A stretch of DNA of 64,000 bases from Saitoella complicata NRRL Y-17804 (GCF_001661265.1 NW_017567023.1:62001-126000), one strand, 5' to 3'; counted from the first letter of the stretch, positions 1 through 11,747 are shown. Notes: generated by a model from the letters alone, not told the origin. Numbers and translations are program-made.

Positions 1-313
1 GTAAAGGGTCTATGGTAACATTACCCCCATCAGCACACGACTTGGGAGTGGGAGAGCAGATTGGAGGAGGGATGACGTACAACGCACTCGACCCACCCCC
101 AACCCTCCTCAATATCCTCTTCGCCTTCGGAACCCTCGTCGTCTTCCCTAGCCCTACTTCCCTTGTAGAAGAAAAGTGTGTCCGGTTTCCGTGGATTTGG
201 AGGTGTTCGATTATGGAGAGGAGGGTGTAGGAGATTGGGAAGATGGAGGTGATCCAGATTAGGTATTCAAGGAGGGAGGCGTTGGTGGGGAGGCCGAGAG
301 ATGGGTGGATCAT
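1..313 (-). CDS. possible partial gene, membrane protein, cut by window edge
   Basis: A reading frame on the minus strand stays open from about 313 to the first base of the window. It begins with an ATG at 313-311 but is also open some way upstream. The translation holds a hydrophobic stretch (SLLEYLIWITSIFPISYTLL) that looks like a membrane segment, followed by a basic tail that may be intron or noncoding. I do not recognise the family. The frame could equally be a chance open stretch or an inner exon whose acceptor is the TATATCCAG just upstream. The rest of the gene would lie left of the window. Confidence 0.25.
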   Translation of the reverse strand, partial: MIHPSLGLPTNASLLEYLIWITSIFPISYTLLSIIEHLQIHGNRTHFSSTREVGLGKTTRVPKAKRILRRVGGGSSALYVIPPPICSPTPKSCADGGNVTIDPL

Positions 314-449
314 GCTGATTGCCCAGCTGGATATAATTGCAATTGACTTATAAGGATGAAGGCACGGGGGGGTGACTTGATAGGAGAAGAGGAGGTGGGA
401 GCGGGTATGCGGGTTAATTGAGGTGTGGCTGCTTGACTCGCGTTCGGTA

Positions 450-463
450 CCCTTGGCCCAAAA
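450..463 (+). repeat. left terminal inverted repeat of Tc1-like element
   Basis: CCCTTGGCCCAAAA preceded by TA at 448-449. It pairs with 1795-1808 with one mismatch. Confidence 0.8.
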
Positions 464-605
464 GACGATGTTTTAAACTACTCTCTTTACTCTCAGCCTG
501 ATCTGACTTGATCTGACTACTTGGTGATGTCATATCTGGGAATAAGGTTATCTGCGGCACTGCTGCTGCTGCAGCGCACCGTGTTCTCAAACCCCCACAC
601 CCAAC

Positions 606-1609
606 ATGCCAGATCTCAACATAGAAGACATCCCATACAGCGAGCTTTCGCATGAAGAGAGACCATACCGTCGTGCTCAGATTGTGGCCCTCACAAAAGC
701 CAAAGTCCCAAAGGAGAAGATTGAGGAGCAGTGTCTTGTCAAGAGAAGGACATTGGAGGATATCACTAACCGTTGGTGGAAGACGGCCTCCTACCGCGAC
801 AGCCCTCGTTCTGGACGCCCTCAGATCCTTTCCAAACGCGATAAGGACGAGCTCACCCGCAGTGTTCGCTCAGGCAAGTACAACAACGCTGTGGAAGCTA
901 CTGCTGCCTTCAATCATGGTCACCAAAGGGATGTTTCAGCGGAGACGGCACGCTTGTTACTGCTCAAACGCGGAGCAAAGTGTGTTACAAAACCGTTTAT
1001 GTCGACTGCAACTCGGGAAAGGCGTTACCAATGGGCAAAGGAGCACTTTCACTGGAGGAAGGAGGACTGGATGCGGATCATCTACACCGACGAATCGAAA
1101 TTCCAGCGTTCTGGGCCAGGACATGTTGCAAAGGTATATGTGTGGCCTGAGATCCTCCTAGGGAGAATGAATTCATTCCTCGGATGCATTCTGGTGGTGG
1201 GAGTATCTTCGTGTTTGGTGGAATGTGCTGGTGGGGAGCCACAAAACTCGCTCGTTCGCAGGTCCCAACGGTCGACAAGTTCGTGATGCGTGACTTCGTT
1301 GAAGACTTTCTACTTCCCAAGCTTCAGGAGCTCAGAGAAGCCGACATCAATCTCACAATCCAACATGACAACGACGCCAAGTTTCACGCGCCCGACTGCA
1401 AAGAATCCTATGAAAGGGAGGGATACAGAGTCCTGCCCTGGCCGGCATACTCGCCTGATATGAATCCCGTTGAGGACTTGTGGCGCCTGATCTCCAAACG
1501 CCTGGAAAAGCGAGCTGCGGTTGCAAAAGACCTTGATGAACTATGGGAGTGGACGTTGGAGGAATGGGGGGGGTTCATACAAGGCATTGAGGTTTACTTG
1601 CGAAGGTGA
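606..1609 (+). pseudogene. Tc1-like transposase, one frameshift
   Basis: The transposase would cut and paste the surrounding element. The first frame (606 to about 1150) encodes an N-terminal helix-turn-helix region and the first catalytic Asp in IIYTDESKFQ. A second frame, open from 1151 to 1609, continues with GGGSIFVFGGMCWWG, the second catalytic Asp in IQHDNDAKFHAP, and the third catalytic residue Glu in YSPDMNPVEDLW. The frame changes at about 1148-1151, near VWPE, so a single one-base shift separates the parts. The combined length of about 334 residues is normal for the family. No in-frame stop interrupts either part, so loss of function looks recent, unless the shift is an assembly error. 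Confidence 0.85.
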
Positions 1610-1794
1610 GGAGGGGGTGGTTGGATGGAGCCAGTGGGGCACTCAAGGAAGGAACCCCGCGGATACAGTAGTTAGGGAGTTGTCCTCTTAAAGATGTCTT
1701 TATTTTGCTTTAAACAGGACGTTTTTCAAATCGTTTCAGCGAATTTCCAACTTCTAACTTTACCAGCTTCCTCGACGGCCCTCGCGGCCGACTT

Positions 1795-1808
1795 TTTTGG
1801 GCCACGGG
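1795..1808 (-). repeat. right terminal inverted repeat of Tc1-like element
   Basis: Read on the minus strand this is CCCGTGGCCCAAAA, followed on the plus strand by TA at 1809-1810. Inside it lies a short GC-rich palindromic stretch (CTCGACGGCCCTCGCGGCCG, 1771-1790). Confidence 0.8.
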
Positions 1809-1810
1809 TA

Positions 1811-2224
1811 GTCGAAACCCAGTCACCATACTGTGGGTAAATGGAGATTTGAAGGGACTGTTGCTATCGTCTTGCAATTCTCCCTTTCCGTTTGAGAATG
1901 ACGCTTGATTGACAGTTCGGGAAGCATATGCATATGCATACGTGGGATCTAGAATATCTAGAAAGCTATAGCTATCAAATGTAAGAAGATAAAGTTTCCG
2001 CCTTGTACCGCCGCCCTTCAGTCCGACGGCCGTTAACTGAAAGGAAGCGGTGAAAGGGAGAAACTCCTAAAACCATGGGGGATCATCTTGTACCCGTAAG
2101 CTGGCCTCTGCAAAGTCGGACGATCACGCCGAACATGCGAGCTGGGCAGACAAACAGGCAGACGGGTGGACGACACAAGCGAGGAGGATCGAGGCACACT
2201 CTCACGGAACCCTGGAACGGAAGA
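1811..2224. other. noncoding spacer with clustered short palindromes
   Basis: No gene is seen. Between 1924 and 1977 several small dyads follow each other: GCATATGCATATGCATAC, GATCTAGAATATCTAG and AAGCTATAGCTAT. They are too short to assign a function. Confidence 0.4.
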
Positions 2225-2918
2225 GTCCTGATCGTACCACACCCCCGCGCCCGCGCCCACACCCCGGACCAAACTGAGCAGATCAGTCAGCAGAAAAGCA
2301 GCTGTGGGTTACGCAACAATGGATCCTCCACCTGATGCTTCATTTCCTACAAGGAAAGAGCTAGAGCTCTATGCTCAGGCCTGGGCTAAGCCTAGAGGCT
2401 ATGCCATCTCAGTCCAACGCTCTAAACCGAAGAAAGTCTGGCTACAATGCAATCGTGCCGGCCAATACAGAAACCGTCTCAATCTTGACAGCAGTTCTCG
2501 CCAGCGAAAGACAAGCTCCAAGGCCAGCGGCTGTCCCTTCAGACTTGTGGGCAAGCTTTCTGGACCGACAGGAGATTGGGAGTTATCAACAATGGTTGAC
2601 GAACACAATCATGATCCGTCAGACCGCCCTTCCGCACACCCTCAGCACAGAAAGCTCACCACTGGGCAAATCCAACAGGTGGAAAGGATGACCAATGCTG
2701 GTGCGCCACCCAGAACTATTGTTATGACTTTGCGAGATGACCCAGACGGCAACCCCGACTTCCTACACCGCGAGGTATACAATGCCAAGCGAGACATCAA
2801 AACGGCAAAACTTGCGGGACGCACACCAATTGTTATCTCTCCAATTTGGCCGGCTGCAGCGCGGTATCCGGGCGCGGGGGTGTGGTACGAAGAAACGGGG
2901 GTGTGGCACGATCAGGAC
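2225..2918 (+). mobile_element. short Mutator-like (MULE) relic with 23-bp terminal inverted repeats
   Basis: GTCCTGATCGTACCACACCC begins the left 23-bp repeat at 2225-2247. The reverse complement recurs at 2896-2918 with one mismatch in 23. A further partial copy (GGGGGTGTGGTACGA, about 2876-2890) sits just inside the right end. Between the repeats lies a FAR1-type DNA-binding ORF, which is the usual N-terminal part of fungal MULE transposases, but no DDE catalytic region. The whole is about 0.7 kb, so it looks like an internal-deletion derivative. I could not confirm a 8-10 bp target duplication. Confidence 0.62.
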
Positions 2919-3020
2919 CCGAACGGAATCCAAGGCCACCAGCCAAATGGTCTATGCACTTGTCGATGTACCCAAGAACGTCGCCATATACCACCACACC
3001 ATATCCGGACAACCAAATGA
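2319..3020 (+). CDS. FAR1-type DNA-binding protein, truncated MULE transposase N-terminus
   Basis: An uninterrupted frame of 233 residues starts at ATG 2319 (the frame is open a little further upstream but without ATG). Residues about 10-110 resemble the FAR1/WRKY-GCM1 zinc-finger domain found at the start of MULE transposases: YAQAWAKPRGYAISVQRSKP, then KASGCPFRLVG, then a conserved WELSTMVDEHNHDPS with the HNH-type metal ligands. Residues about 120-170 look like the linker before the catalytic domain, which is missing. The last 60 or so residues read through the right terminal repeat into flanking DNA and are probably not meaningful. It could be a dead relic or a stand-alone DNA-binding protein; the sequence does not tell which. 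Confidence 0.6.
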   Translation: MDPPPDASFPTRKELELYAQAWAKPRGYAISVQRSKPKKVWLQCNRAGQYRNRLNLDSSSRQRKTSSKASGCPFRLVGKLSGPTGDWELSTMVDEHNHDPSDRPSAHPQHRKLTTGQIQQVERMTNAGAPPRTIVMTLRDDPDGNPDFLHREVYNAKRDIKTAKLAGRTPIVISPIWPAAARYPGAGVWYEETGVWHDQDPNGIQGHQPNGLCTCRCTQERRHIPPHHIRTTK

Positions 3021-3501
3021 GGATAACCGCCGTATCCGAAGTCCTCGAAACACCAAACACCCCTCGTCGCCCTCTTGGAAAATCATTCTAAGCTAACGGA
3101 GCCAATGCCCGGTGAAAGGATTTTCGTTGGTTGCGCTCGAGTGCTGTGTATATGGTCGAGACGAAATCGGTGGCCTGAGGAGCGCGAGGACGCTCGAGTC
3201 GGGGTACTGTACAATGCCCAGCTATTGCGTTCAACGTTGTAAACGCCACTGGTGAGTACACATGCATGGTATAAGCAATCACGATTGATAGAACATCTGC
3301 GGTCTCGTAAGCAGATGTTGCGCAAGTCCATATATCTCACGGTGCTAGGCGCGTCATGGCTACGTGGAGCGATCGGTATACAATGGATCCATAGAAGCAA
3401 TGAAGATGGGTAAAATTGGCCTAACTACAATCACACATAATCTTACATTGGAATATCGTACACTCAATCCTGACCTCTTTCCCCGACGCGGTCAAGCTCA
3501 A
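2919..3501. other. intergenic, no gene seen
   Basis: About 580 bp between the MULE relic and the 3' end of the beta-lactamase-fold gene. Small frames here lack recognisable features. Confidence 0.5.
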
Positions 3502-4826
3502 TCAAGCCTTCAACCCCTCATAAACCTTCCCCTCCCACTTCCCCCACAACTCAAACACCTCCACATCCGCAAACGGAAAAATCTGCGTCAACGTAACCCC
3601 CGCAACACCCTTCTCCCTATCCGCCCACCAATAACAATTCGCGATTCCAGCCCACCAGACACTGCCTGCGCTTCGTCCCGTGGGTAGTGCATCGTGCGAG
3701 ATGAGGAATGACAAACCCCAGCCCTTGCGGACGCCGGGCATGAGGTTGGGGAGGGGGTTGGAGAGGTGAGGGAGAGGGTTCGGGATGGGTTCTTCGAGGG
3801 AGATACCGCGCGGGGTTGTTTGATCTTGGAACATATCGTCCACTGTGGCCTTTTTGAGGAGTTGTGCCCCGGTTGTGGGGGAACGGCCGTCGTTGAGGAG
3901 GCAGGCGAGGATTGCGGTGTAGTCGGCCGCGGTGGAATGGCATCCGGCGCCACCGAGATGTACCTCGACATCATCCGCGATTTCGTATTCTCGCTGAGTG
4001 AGCGTGCCATCTTCACGCCTCATGTGTAACTTCGCATGTCGTCCCATTTGTTCTTTCGTTGGGGTGAAAGAGGTGTCTTTACACCCCAATGGCTCAAAGA
4101 TGTTCTTCTGGAAGTAATCACCAAGGGACATCCCCGTAATAGTCTCAACAACCTGCCCACACCAATCGATACCAAGTCCATACTCCCACCTCGTTCCGGG
4201 CTCGAAGCCGAGGGGTGCCATGATGGTATCGCGCTTAGTGGAGAAGGGGGCGGAGATATTGTTGAGTTTGTTGTGTTTGAGGTGATTGTGGTTGAAGAAA
4301 TCTGGAAACGCCGGATTAGCATACATGTCAATTGTGTAACTGGGTCGTATAGGGGGGGATTCACCGTAAGTGTGGCCGGAGGTATGCGTCAACATCATCC
4401 TCAACGTGATCTTCGTCTTCGGTTCACGGAAGATAGGCTTGTCGTTCTCGTCGTGGCCCTCGAGGACGCGGAACTTGCCGATCTGGTCCAAGTATTGCTC
4501 AGCGGGGGTGTCGAGCTCGACCTTGCCCTGCTCAACGAGCTGCATGACAGCAATCGTAGTAATCAACTATCAACTTGTTAGCATCCCCACCCTTCACCCT
4601 CGTTCTCAAACATAGTGCGAACCTTGGTAAAACTGGCAATCCAGAAAACCGAATCCGTCGTCATCGGCGTACTCTCATCATTCAACCCCCTCAACCCACT
4701 CACCCCCTCATACAGCACATTCCCCTCCTTATCGACAGCACGACACACAACCCCTGGAATTCCATCCTTCCTATCCGTGAAGCTTTGCAAGATCTGGTCG
4801 ATTTCAGTAGAGGTGGAAACAGTCAT
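3502..4826 (-). CDS. serine beta-lactamase-fold hydrolase/transesterase
   Basis: Two exons: 4826-4623 and 4566-3502. The 55-nt intron ends with a GCTAAC branch site and AG, and the joined product is 422 residues. The family (class C beta-lactamase, EstB-type esterase, LovD-type acyltransferase) uses an active-site Ser in SxxK. Here that motif is SFTK at residues 65-68, right at the exon junction (FWIASFTK). The second motif Tyr is in WEYGLGIDW, and the landmark MLTHTSGHTYG is also present. No signal peptide is evident, so the protein is probably cytosolic. The natural substrate cannot be read from sequence; fungi use such enzymes as esterases or in secondary metabolism, but no biosynthetic gene is adjacent. 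The donor site, GTTCGC, is unusual. Confidence 0.85.
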
Positions 4827-6706
<1,880 letters not shown>

Positions 6707-6868
6707 TGTGGTATGCTTTTGATTTTGCGGTTGTTTGTCTGTGTGGACGGCTTGTAGTGATGTCGATGATGTGGCCGTCAGGGTGGCAGAGCATGGCGCA
6801 GAAGCCCTAACCCAGGCGCAGTCATTCGGTGCGGTCATTACTCATTTATGGCGATAAACGGAACGCAC

Positions 6869-6940
6869 TCCGATATGGTCTAGGGGTTAGGATTGCCCGC
6901 TTTCACCGGGTCGGCCCGGGTTCGATTCCCGGTATCGGAA
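6869..6940 (+). tRNA. tRNA-Glu (TTC anticodon)
   Basis: The 72-nt sequence folds as a complete cloverleaf. The acceptor arm is TCCGATA pairing with TATCGGA plus discriminator A, the anticodon loop is CTTTCAC with TTC in the centre, and the T arm contains GGTTCGATTCC. There is no intron. A Pol III terminator TTTT follows at 6947-6950. An identical copy lies on the other strand at 18959-19030. Confidence 0.96.
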
Positions 6941-7909
6941 CATCTCTTTTGTTTTCTTGACTTTTACAGTCTTTTCTTATTTGAGATATCAATAGAAGTA
7001 GGAAGCTTTAATCTAAACTCTGTCAAGGTATAGCGTGTTTCTAAGTGAAAGAGGCCCCAAGGTTACACAAGCCGTTGAAATTTGACTGAGCGATTTTGCC
7101 TAGTAAGCAAACAAGTCTGACTCCTTAACATGAAAAATTTCGGAATTCGCCAAAGCACGGCCATATAACAACAGCATCTATACGTCTCATTCTACATCCT
7201 TGTATACTTTCAGCAACACCGTACGCTTATTCGTAACGCTACACTGGGTCTCCCAAAAGCTCCCACGGTCGGGTCATGTCCAGCTCACGGCGGTAAACTT
7301 CAACTAAAGCAGAGGTAGAACGAGCCGATTATGTATGCGTCGCATGGGGCAGATTTGAAAACACATATAAGATGACACTGTGTGACTCACTAGAATGTCT
7401 ATTTTCTTTATGACGACCGAGTACTTACTTTCCTTTTCTGTTAACCGGTACCCGGAGAATGTCTAATCCGTGCTTTCACGTCTGAGATCTCGATAAATGC
7501 TGTGGGGATATGAGATCTCTGCCGGGTCAGAGAACATGTGCCTCGATTCTGGCCAAGGAGTCCACAACAACCTTTGAATTCCCTGGGCTGACCGGTCATG
7601 AGCCTGGCATACAACTGTAAATTTTCGGAATTCGGCAGTGTGCGACAACGGAACAGGATCTAAAGACGTCTCGCTATAGGTAGGTGCAAAATCAGCGAGA
7701 CTGGGCGATAATTCGTAAAGGCATCACGGTCTGTAATTAAATCCCCACGGATCGACTCTCCGTCGTGCTACCCACACGAAACGGCTCAAACTTTCAAAAG
7801 CATTCGCCTAAGACGTGACGAATAAGACTTGCTCATATGAAAGATGCAATGGTATAATTCATTATGAATATCTGACCGTCCATGTCTACCCAACTACCCA
7901 ACTACCCAC
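6941..7909. other. intergenic, no gene seen
   Basis: About 970 bp between the tRNA and the 3' end of NOP4. A 14-nt word AAATTTCGGAATTC occurs near 7134 and, with one change, near 7620, which hints at an old duplication, but nothing else is assignable. Confidence 0.4.
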
Positions 7910-10012
7910 CTAATTTCCCTTCCTGTTGTTCTTCCTCTTCGCCCTCTTCTGCGAAATAATCCTCGCTGCCTTCGCCTTCTTGTTCTTCTCCTCATCATCC
8001 TCATCATCCCTCTTCCTCTTGCCACCTGTCTCCTCCTTCTCCTCCTCAATCGGTTTCGGGGCCTCCTTGTCAGCCTGCGCAACCTTCTTGTGGTGTTCCT
8101 CACGCTCGCGACGACGTTTGACAACCTTGACGTTCTCGATTGCAAACTCGACGATGAGACGGCGCTTGCGGCCTCGGGACTTGGACTCCTCCTCTTCATC
8201 TTCTTGGGGAGCAGCCTTTCCGCCCTTGCCCTTCTTCGCGGGAGCAGCGACGGCATCGGTGTCTTTGCCCTTCTGAGCGAGCTCACCCTCGTCCTCACCG
8301 ACCTCGATACCGTTCATTCCACGCAAACACATCAACGCCCATCGATGACTAACCAACTCAACGAAACCGTATCCCTTAGACTTCCCATCCTTCTCCATGA
8401 CGACCTTAGCCTGCTTCACGACTCCCTTCTTCTTGTTGTAAGCGGGGTTTCCATCACGGTAGATCTCCTCCTTGGAGAGTGCCTCGCGCTTTCCTTCCTT
8501 GACGTCGGTCGCGAACTGGATAAACGCCTTACGCGCAATCACCTTCAAATCCTTTCCAGTGACGGATTTAGGAATGTTACGGATAGCCAAACGCGTCAAA
8601 GAAAGATGAAGCGAAGGGTTGCCGTCCAACAACTTCTTTCTCTGTTGCTGGGATTGCGCACGAAGCTGTTTCTCCGACTCAGGCAACACACTGAAGAGCT
8701 TAGAGTTCTTGTTGATCGCACCCTCATTCAACAAAAACAAGTTTCGTCGATCCGCACCCTTACCCATCTCCCTCCGTCTCCTCTCCTCACCCTCCTCCTT
8801 GAGTTTGTCGGCATCCTCCCTCGAAACAGCGGCAGTGACAGTCAAAACACGTCCCTCCATCATGAACTTCTCCGAATCAGCATCAACCTCCCCCGGCAAC
8901 AAAATCGAATTCGCACTCGTAGGTGCACGGATCTTACTCGCCGCATACAAACAGTTCTCGGAATCTTCTTCCTCCTTGAAGCAGACGAATCCAGTTCCGC
9001 GGGAACGGCCGGTGGAGTGGTCGACGACGACTTTAGCGTACTGGAGGGGTCCGAAAGAGCGGAATTTTTGGTGGAGTTTGTCGTCGTCGCAGTCGAAGGG
9101 GAGGTTTCGGATGAAGAGGGTGCGGTTGCGGGTGTCGCTTTGTTTCTTCTCGACTTCCTCGTCGTCTTCCATATCCTCATCCTCATCCTCCTCATAATCA
9201 GAAGGAACCTGGACGGGGTCCATGTCATCCTCATCCTCATCTTCTTCCTCCTCGTCATCTTCTTCCTCCTCCTCAGCACCCTCCTCCTCCTCATCCTGCA
9301 TCTTCTCCCAAGCATCCTTTCCCACAGCGAAATCAACGGCAACAGTCCTCCCCTCAATCTCCGTTCCATTAACACCCTCAACAGCCTTCTCCGCCTCCTC
9401 CCTACTTCCCATCTCCACAAACCCAAACCCACTCATCTTCCCTCCCCTCCCCCTCGGAATCGAAACCTCCTTCACAGTCCCAAACGGCTCAAACGCAGGC
9501 TGAATCTGCGCAGGCGTCCTCACACTCCACGGCAAATTCCGTACAATGAGTCGCGGTCTCAGATCTTTGTCTTGGTCATTCTTTTTCTGGACAGCGCGGT
9601 TTTGGGCTTTGACCACATCCTCCCTCACCTTGACAACCTTGTCCTTCTTCTCACCGTCCTCGTCCTTCCTCTGTCGTCTCTCAGCGACCTCCATCTTCAA
9701 TGCCCGACCCTCGAGCTTCTTGGACTTCAGTTCCTCCATGGCGCGGGTGGCGTCCTCCTTCATCGCAAACCTCACGAACCCGAATCCACGGGACTTGCCA
9801 GATTCCTGATCAGTGATGATAACAGTCGACTTGATCGGTCCGATGTCCGAGAAGAAAGCTTCCAGAGCCTCGGAAGTCACGGAGTATGGGATCGAGCGGA
9901 CAAAGAGGGTAGATGCGTTCTTGTCGTCATCCTTGCCGGCTTTGGCACCGGTGGTCTTGACGGCCTTTGGCGAGCCGGTCTCGAGGGGAATGAATCCCGA
10001 ATCGTCTGACAT
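7910..10012 (-). CDS. NOP4: nucleolar RNA-binding protein Nop4/RBM28, four RRMs
   Basis: A single exon of 700 residues starts at ATG 10012 (MSDDSGFIPLETG); yeast Nop4 has 685. Nop4 acts in the nucleolus in 60S subunit assembly and 27S pre-rRNA processing. RRM1 is about 35-112 (RNP2 LFVRSIP, RNP1 KSRGFGFVRF). RRM2 is about 153-227 (LIVRNLP, MSGFGFVEM). A long Glu/Asp tract (about 240-300) follows. RRM3 begins near 305 (LFIRNLP, RSRGTGFVCF). RRM4 begins near 460 (LAIRNIP, KSKGYGFVEL) and carries the long insertion between RNP2 and RNP1 typical of Nop4. The C-terminus is Lys/Arg-rich, fitting nucleolar targeting. The acidic tract comes from a (TCATCC)-like repeat seen on the plus strand at about 9175-9300. 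Confidence 0.93.
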   Translation of the reverse strand: MSDDSGFIPLETGSPKAVKTTGAKAGKDDDKNASTLFVRSIPYSVTSEALEAFFSDIGPIKSTVIITDQESGKSRGFGFVRFAMKEDATRAMEELKSKKLEGRALKMEVAERRQRKDEDGEKKDKVVKVREDVVKAQNRAVQKKNDQDKDLRPRLIVRNLPWSVRTPAQIQPAFEPFGTVKEVSIPRGRGGKMSGFGFVEMGSREEAEKAVEGVNGTEIEGRTVAVDFAVGKDAWEKMQDEEEEGAEEEEEDDEEEEDEDEDDMDPVQVPSDYEEDEDEDMEDDEEVEKKQSDTRNRTLFIRNLPFDCDDDKLHQKFRSFGPLQYAKVVVDHSTGRSRGTGFVCFKEEEDSENCLYAASKIRAPTSANSILLPGEVDADSEKFMMEGRVLTVTAAVSREDADKLKEEGEERRRREMGKGADRRNLFLLNEGAINKNSKLFSVLPESEKQLRAQSQQQRKKLLDGNPSLHLSLTRLAIRNIPKSVTGKDLKVIARKAFIQFATDVKEGKREALSKEEIYRDGNPAYNKKKGVVKQAKVVMEKDGKSKGYGFVELVSHRWALMCLRGMNGIEVGEDEGELAQKGKDTDAVAAPAKKGKGGKAAPQEDEEEESKSRGRKRRLIVEFAIENVKVVKRRREREEHHKKVAQADKEAPKPIEEEKEETGGKRKRDDEDDEEKNKKAKAARIISQKRAKRKNNRKGN

Positions 10013-10261
10013 TGTGTGTAGGTGGTGGTTGGGTATATTCTGTGCTTCTTGTTGTTTGCGCCTACGCAGCGACTTTTTGCGGTTATCGCACAGTTTATCG
10101 CCGTGCAGGTCACGTGAGAGAGGATAATAACGACTTATGAAGGAGTATCTAAAAGGAAAGGAAGAATACGATAAAACGTCTTCAGAAACTTGGGAAATTC
10201 CAAATGTCAAACGCCCGCCTTCCAACCTCCTCACTGGTATCATTGCACTCCTTCATAGCCT

Positions 10262-10868
10262 TCATGGACGGGCGTTAGGTCCATCAATCAACCTCCCAAC
10301 AATGTTATACCGCTGCAAACCACGTTAGCAATCTGACCTTGCCCTCAACCTCAACCCCATCCCCTCCAAATGACATGCCTTCTGGAAAAACCCCTCCCAA
10401 TCACTCAACACCTTCATCTCCGCCTCCGTCAACCCCTCCACCTCCCCCCTCGCATCCTCATTTTTCAACGAACTCTTCGCAAGACCCCGTGATGCGTCCT
10501 TGCCGGCGAAGATGTTGTAGCCCGCACCGGGGCCGTACATGGATTTGTTGCGGGTGACGTCGTAGATTAGGCCGCGGATGGCGAGCTATGAGCAGTGAGC
10601 GTCAGCGAACCGCGAACCGTACAACCAAGCCAGCTGGCCTCTTATAGAGAAGGGAACGGGGGTGGGAGAGAAGGAAAAAACGTACCCAAATCGGCTTCGA
10701 CTCATCACTCCCATCACATTCCGCCTACAATCACACACCATATCAGCACACCACTTCCTCCGCACTCAACCCACTCCCACACCACGCAGCGCGCACCAAT
10801 TGTTCGGTAGTGTATGGATCATCCTTTGGCGGTGCCAAATCATTTACTTCGGGTGACATAACGGCCAT
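10262..10868 (-). CDS. DAP1: Dap1/MAPR heme-binding cytochrome b5-like protein
   Basis: Four exons (10868-10797, 10724-10686, 10585-10379, 10312-10262) join to 122 residues. Dap1 (PGRMC1 family) binds heme and supports the sterol P450 Erg11 in the ER. The cytochrome b5-like fold is seen in DGSDESKPIWLAIRGLIYDV, YGPGAGYNIFAGKDASRGLA (the heme-side Tyr) and LSDWEGFFQKRYNIVGRL. The last intron must begin GCATGT and ends TTGCTAAC..TTTGCAG. Using this GC-AG intron gives the family's ending FFQKRYNIVG, while reading through gives an unrelated tail (ACHLEGMGLRL). There is no N-terminal membrane anchor, as in other short fungal members. It is divergent from HAM1, 119 bp apart. Confidence 0.88.
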
Positions 10869-10987
10869 CGTTGTTTGTGTTGTAGGATAGGGTGTGCTGA
10901 AGCGGGGGGGAGATCGCTTCACGCGGCCCGCTGCAGGTCGTCGAAGTTAACGACGAACGCTCACAAACCAAAACGCAAAAACCAAAA
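10869..10987. promoter_or_regulatory. shared DAP1/HAM1 divergent promoter
   Basis: Only 119 bp separate the two start codons, so both genes must start transcription from this stretch or from within it. There is no TATA box; the core is a GC-rich block around 10902-10935. Confidence 0.5.
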
Positions 10988-11747
10988 ATGTCATCCCTCG
11001 ATTCCCTAAGTACCTACCACCAGCCAGCCAGCCAGCCCTACCACAAGAGCTGACAAAGAGGGATCGCGTGCAGTCTTCGTCACCGGCAACAAAAACAAGC
11101 TCGCGGAGGTGCAAGCAATCCTCGGATCCGCCGGCGTGGAAATCAAATCGCAGGCCATCGATCGTACGTCTCGTCGTTACTCTCTCAAATAGCCCTTAAC
11201 GTACTAGTGTGTTACCCATAGTCGTCGAAATCCAGGGAACCACGCAAGAGATCTCCGCCGACAAAGCCCGCCGGGCCGCACTCGCCGTACGTCCTCATCC
11301 CCTCCCTTGATACGATGGTGCGAAAAAGACTGACGTTTTCCTCACCACCAGGTCAATGGCCCCGTCCTCGTCGAAGATACGTGTCTCTGCTTTAACGCAC
11401 TCAACGGCCTCCCAGGTCCCTACATCAAACACTTCCTCACCTCTCTAACCACCACACACCTCCCCACCCTCCTCGCCGGCTTCCCCGATAAATCCGCCTA
11501 CGCACTCTGCACATTCGCCTTCTGCTCTAGTCCTGGGGGTGAAGTATTGCTTTTTGAGGGGAGGACTGAGGGGAGGGTGGTGGAGGCTAGGGGGAGCGGG
11601 GATTTCGGGTGGGATAGTGTTTTTGAGCCGGTGGAGGGTGGGGGGGAGACGTACGCTGAGATGAGTAAGGAGAAGAAGAATGGGATTAGTCATCGGTATA
11701 GGGCGTTGGAGAAGGTTAAGGAGTTTTTGGCTCGGGGAGGGTGCTAA
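10988..11747 (+). CDS. HAM1: ITPase / non-canonical purine NTP pyrophosphatase (Ham1)
   Basis: Four exons (10988-11009, 11074-11163, 11222-11286, 11352-11747) give 190 residues, the usual length. The enzyme hydrolyses ITP, dITP and XTP to monophosphates and keeps them out of RNA and DNA. Motifs are [13 protein letters not shown] (about 9-21), [28 protein letters not shown] and [14 protein letters not shown] near the end. The first exon encodes only seven residues, and the first codon split is completed across the intron (SLI-FVTG). The last exon switches abruptly at about 11530 from C-ending to G-ending codons. It converges with FAP7, whose stop is 90 bp away. Confidence 0.94.

Larger units (their letters stand above)
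450..1808 (+). mobile_element. Tc1/mariner-type DNA transposon with TIRs and TA target site
   Basis: The element of 1,359 bp starts CCCTTGGCCCAAAA (450-463) and ends with the inverted match CCCGTGGCCCAAAA read on the minus strand (1808-1795), 13 of 14 identical. It is flanked by TA at 448-449 and 1809-1810, the duplication expected of the Tc1/mariner superfamily. It contains one transposase reading frame with DD-E motifs that is broken once. Well-kept ends and near-intact coding suggest a fairly recent insertion. No second copy is visible in this window. Confidence 0.88.

Noticed and set aside
7134-7640. Possible duplicated segment (AAATTTCGGAATTC word twice)
   Set aside because: Similarity does not extend far enough by eye to call a repeat.
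8090-10009. 639-codon open frame antisense to NOP4
   Set aside because: It mirrors a Glu/Lys-rich gene; acidic and Leu/Ser codons read backwards give few stops. The NOP4 strand has four clear RRMs.
10325-10378. Read-through C-terminus of DAP1 (ACHLEGMG..)
   Set aside because: The GC-AG splice gives the conserved family ending, so the read-through tail is not taken as the main product.
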